Of a stretch of 51,604 nt of DNA, positions 49,613 to 51,604 are shown piece after piece. Within the stretch, counting starts at the first letter, position 1. Every line of letters starts with the position of its first letter. The translations under genes and the position numbers were made by a program. Source of the stretch: Methanobacteriota archaeon (GTDB lineage: Archaea > Thermoplasmatota > Thermoplasmata > Methanomassiliicoccales > UBA472); the NCBI GenBank assembly GCA_021372315.1, contig JAJFUT010000039.1:1-51604 (forward strand). Direction: 5' to 3'. Below the pieces are notes generated by a model that was not told the DNA's origin, made no database searches, and saw nothing but the letters and a program-made list of their open reading frames with translations.

Positions 49613-49622
49613 AAGTTATATT
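49613..49622 (+). promoter_or_regulatory. TATA box for the small zinc-finger gene
   Basis: AAGTTATATT is centred 28 bases before ATG 49646. The inverted repeat TTCCC/GGGAA (49627-49641) lies between TATA and start, where an operator could act. Confidence 0.5.
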
Positions 49623-49645
49623 CCCGTTCCCTGTTAGGGAATGTC

Positions 49646-49789
49646 ATGAAGACCGTGTACCAGTGCTGGGCCTGTGGGAAGGCACACGACACTGAGGAAG
49701 CTGCGCTGAAGTGCCATAACTCTTCGATCCAGGCGTTCCAGAAGGGTTACCAGCGTTGGTTCAAGAGGAAGGGGCTGCTCGGACAGTGA
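49646..49789 (+). CDS. Small zinc-finger protein
   Basis: This 47-residue protein is a single CxxC...CxxxH-type finger: MKTVYQCWACGKAHDTEEAALKCHNSSIQAFQKGYQRWFKRKGLLGQ begins with CWAC and continues to CH, with a basic C-terminus. The spacing is like a C2H2-type finger with a Cys/His second pair. ATG 49646 fits the TATA box (leaderless); the longer frame from 49565 would include the promoter. Function unknown; nucleic acid or protein binding is likely. Confidence 0.75.
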   Translation: MKTVYQCWACGKAHDTEEAALKCHNSSIQAFQKGYQRWFKRKGLLGQ

Positions 49790-49833
49790 ACCTTCAACTT
49801 TTTTATTAATTCCTGTTCCCCTAGCTGTATTGC

Positions 49834-50418
49834 TCACAGCACTTGCGTGAGCGTCAAGATAGCCCATATGAGGACGGCGGGTATCACCATCATCGTCATG
49901 TCGTCGTCCAGCTTCCAGAACCTCTGCCTCTCCACCCATACCGCCACTGGGGCGGACAAGGCCGCTGCGATGAACGTCCATGTGTTAAGCCCGACGAGCA
50001 GCGTCAACGAGATGAGCGAAAGGAAGAAGTAGACGGCGATAGGGACCTGGGGATAGAGCTCCCTCTTCCGCGCCCTGAGCTCCCCTATCAACGGATCGAC
50101 CCACGCCATACCTATGACGGCCGGCACCGCTACCTCGAAGGGCATCGTCAGGAATACGAACGTGAGGCCCATAGCCGCCCACGCGTACGCGGCCATCCTC
50201 ATCCTCTCATAGTCCCTTAGGCCCACGACATTCAGTCCGGATATCCTCCTGATCGTCTCGAAAAGGAATACCAGCATGAGGAGGGATACGAGCCCCACTC
50301 CCTTGGACGGACCGCCCGTCCATAAGGGGTCCGGGACCCAATAATAGACCAGGAAAACTGGCGTTAGAAGATGGACCAACCTTCTGAACACCTCCCCTCT
50401 GGACATGTACCTAGTCAT
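49834..50418 (-). CDS. SEC59/CDP-archaeol-synthase-like membrane protein
   Basis: This 194-residue protein has about six membrane helices and a start (MSRGEVFRRLVHLLTPVFLVYYWVP) like SEC59-type dolichol kinases and related CTP-dependent enzymes; IGMAWVDPLIGELRARKR occupies the place of the nucleotide-binding loop. It may phosphorylate a polyprenol or act on a related lipid, which would fit glycan synthesis elsewhere in this window. ATG 50418 or ATG 50406 could be the start. It starts 28 bases after the permease gene stop on the same strand. Confidence 0.65.
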   Translation of the reverse strand: MTRYMSRGEVFRRLVHLLTPVFLVYYWVPDPLWTGGPSKGVGLVSLLMLVFLFETIRRISGLNVVGLRDYERMRMAAYAWAAMGLTFVFLTMPFEVAVPAVIGMAWVDPLIGELRARKRELYPQVPIAVYFFLSLISLTLLVGLNTWTFIAAALSAPVAVWVERQRFWKLDDDMTMMVIPAVLIWAILTLTQVL

Positions 50419-50446
50419 CGCTCGCCCTGATGATAACCTTAAGCGA

Positions 50447-51604
50447 TCAGGAAAAGGCTTCTCCCGCCCATTTCCGCTCGATTCCATCGTAGAAGAGCTT
50501 CGTCGCTACGAGGAGCAGGGCCAGGGCCAGGAAAATACCTGCTATCGTGATCGTCGGTGAGGTGTCGATGCTGAACGACAATATCGTTATCGATATGTCG
50601 GGGACCATCGCCATGACGACGAACTTGGCCATCACCGACGGGTCGAACAGGAAGGAGCTCGTCCTCAGCCCGGTCAAATACGCGGTCGCCGTGACCATGT
50701 ACACCGAAGTGACGATGAGCACTGGGATGGCCAGCCACAGAAGCCTCGTCTCTCCGTTCATGAGCGCGATCAGCAGTACGGAGGCGATCGATATGGCGGT
50801 CGTGATGATAAGAAAGGATGCCAGCTTGGTCCTGATCACCATCGGAACGTCCACGGGCATCGTCTCGTAGTAGTCGTTGAGATCGGTGTTCGTAAGCCAG
50901 TTGTAGACTATCACCCCGAAGAAGCCCACCATCCCTGCGTAGAATATTATGTTGAATCCGACGGGGATCTTCAGTCCCGTGTTGATGTACCAGGTCGAGA
51001 AACCGAGGAAGAGAAGGGGGGCGACATATGCGAAGATGAGCTTGCTGAACATGCCGGACCTTCTTATGTCGACGAGCTCCTTGGCCAGAAGCGAATCGTA
51101 CGAACGGAAGGCCCGTAGCTTGTTCTTGTAGTCCGAGAACTTGTCCCTGTAAGTGTAGCTCTTGCCACTCCTTTCGACATTGACCAGCTGGACCGCGAGC
51201 GCTATGAACGCTAGCGAGGCGGCGACGCTGAGGACGATGTAGAAGGAAGCGGCGATCGGGTCCGATCCGAAAGGCTGGACGTTTTGCTGTGCCCCCACGG
51301 TGGGAATGAGCGCCTCCAGCGGGAAGGCGTCGAAGACCCCGTACGCGATAAGGCATGCTATGAACCCGAATGCGATCGTCAAGAACGCCAGGGCGCTCCT
51401 CGTGTAGATCACGGACACGAAGAAGCTGAACGATATGCCGACGAGGAAGCTGATGAAGAGGAGGACGAACAGCAATGCGATGGAGACGAAATGATATCCG
51501 ACGATCAGTCCTGCGAGCGACAGTCCGACGAACGCCGGCGCAAGCATCAGCAGCGAGTAGTAGATCAGGTCCCTTAGGAACATGTCGAGATATGCCCTTT
51601 TGAA
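50447..51604 (-). CDS. ABC-2-type permease-like membrane protein (5' end outside window)
   Basis: The frame is open to the right edge; 385 residues are visible, and the codons before ATG 51583 (FKRAYLD) read naturally into the rest, so the true start probably lies beyond. It has about ten membrane helices in two groups with a cytoplasmic loop between (KSYTYRDKFSDYKNKLRAFRSYDSLLAKELVDIRRS), a layout seen in ABC-2-type exporter permeases. The ATPase would be expected just outside the window. Substrate unknown. Confidence 0.7.
   Translation of the reverse strand, partial: FKRAYLDMFLRDLIYYSLLMLAPAFVGLSLAGLIVGYHFVSIALLFVLLFISFLVGISFSFFVSVIYTRSALAFLTIAFGFIACLIAYGVFDAFPLEALIPTVGAQQNVQPFGSDPIAASFYIVLSVAASLAFIALAVQLVNVERSGKSYTYRDKFSDYKNKLRAFRSYDSLLAKELVDIRRSGMFSKLIFAYVAPLLFLGFSTWYINTGLKIPVGFNIIFYAGMVGFFGVIVYNWLTNTDLNDYYETMPVDVPMVIRTKLASFLIITTAISIASVLLIALMNGETRLLWLAIPVLIVTSVYMVTATAYLTGLRTSSFLFDPSVMAKFVVMAMVPDISITILSFSIDTSPTITIAGIFLALALLLVATKLFYDGIERKWAGEAFS

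Noticed and set aside
1-51604. CRISPR array, insertion sequence, integrase or prophage
   Set aside because: No regularly spaced repeats, transposase or integrase sequences were seen; all long frames are explained by chromosomal genes.

Overview
The window looks like a chromosomal segment of a methanogenic archaeon with fairly high GC. The best guess is Methanomassiliicoccales or a close Thermoplasmata relative. Archaeal markers are aIF2 gamma, aIF5B, S6e, L7Ae, S28e, L24e, CTP-dependent RibK, Cdc48, aTrm56, aTrmI and archaeal Elp3. Methanogen markers are methanogenesis marker protein 8 (DUF2099) and a divergent MtaA/MtbA-like corrinoid:CoM methyltransferase homologue. Promoters are archaeal: many ATG, GTG or TTG starts lie about 25-30 bases from a TATA box and are probably leaderless, while genes inside operons carry GGAGG/GGTG ribosome sites. 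No rRNA, tRNA, CRISPR array, insertion sequence or prophage was found. No gene-free stretch exceeds 300 bases; the longest are 46832-47069, 41932-42157, 24423-24639, 2574-2775 and 16809-17006, and each holds promoters.

Layout. 1-8.3 kb: 3' end of proS, bacterial-type exonuclease VII (xseAB), two small membrane proteins, trmI, marC and a purS-purL-purQ operon. 8.3-11 kb: ribK, the MtaA-like gene and the marker 8 gene. 11-16.8 kb: translation genes on the minus strand (S6e, aIF2 gamma, PIN protein; aIF5B; L7Ae, S28e, L24e, ndk). 17-20 kb: pyruvate:ferredoxin oxidoreductase with fused gamma-delta subunit. 20.1-21.9 kb: branched-chain amino acid genes (ilvN, ilvE) preceded by an unrecognised small ORF, a 15-codon leader ORF and a structured leader. 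21.9-24.4 kb: polar amino acid ABC importer. 25-32 kb: sugar and glycan genes, including hddA, a gmhA-gmhB fusion, two GT2 glycosyltransferases and a sugar nucleotidyltransferase, with an ACT protein, an EamA transporter and a DUF89 phosphatase. 32.8-39.6 kb: Cdc48 with a Cys/His-rich partner, a PRC-barrel protein and a pair of TPR proteins, one with a decayed Mrr-like domain. 39.6-41.9 kb: elp3, a small beta-rich protein and a HTH regulator. 42.1-44.9 kb: NrtA/SsuA-type ABC importer. 44.9-46.8 kb: thioredoxin system with a linked regulator. 47-51.6 kb: PRC-barrel, gamma-carbonic-anhydrase-like, HD, aTrm56, regulator and zinc-finger genes, a SEC59-like protein and a partial ABC-2-type permease.

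The most interesting signal is the leader upstream of ilvN-ilvE. It combines a TATA box, an 8-bp long-range inverted repeat, and a hairpin that buries a perfect Shine-Dalgarno sequence belonging to a 15-codon Leu-containing ORF. The stop codon of that ORF overlaps the start of an ORF whose first codons are rich in Leu and Val. This resembles peptide-mediated control of a branched-chain amino acid operon, but in an archaeon. Second is a compact GDP-heptose-type pathway (GmhA-GmhB fusion plus HddA) beside two lipid-carrier-type glycosyltransferases.
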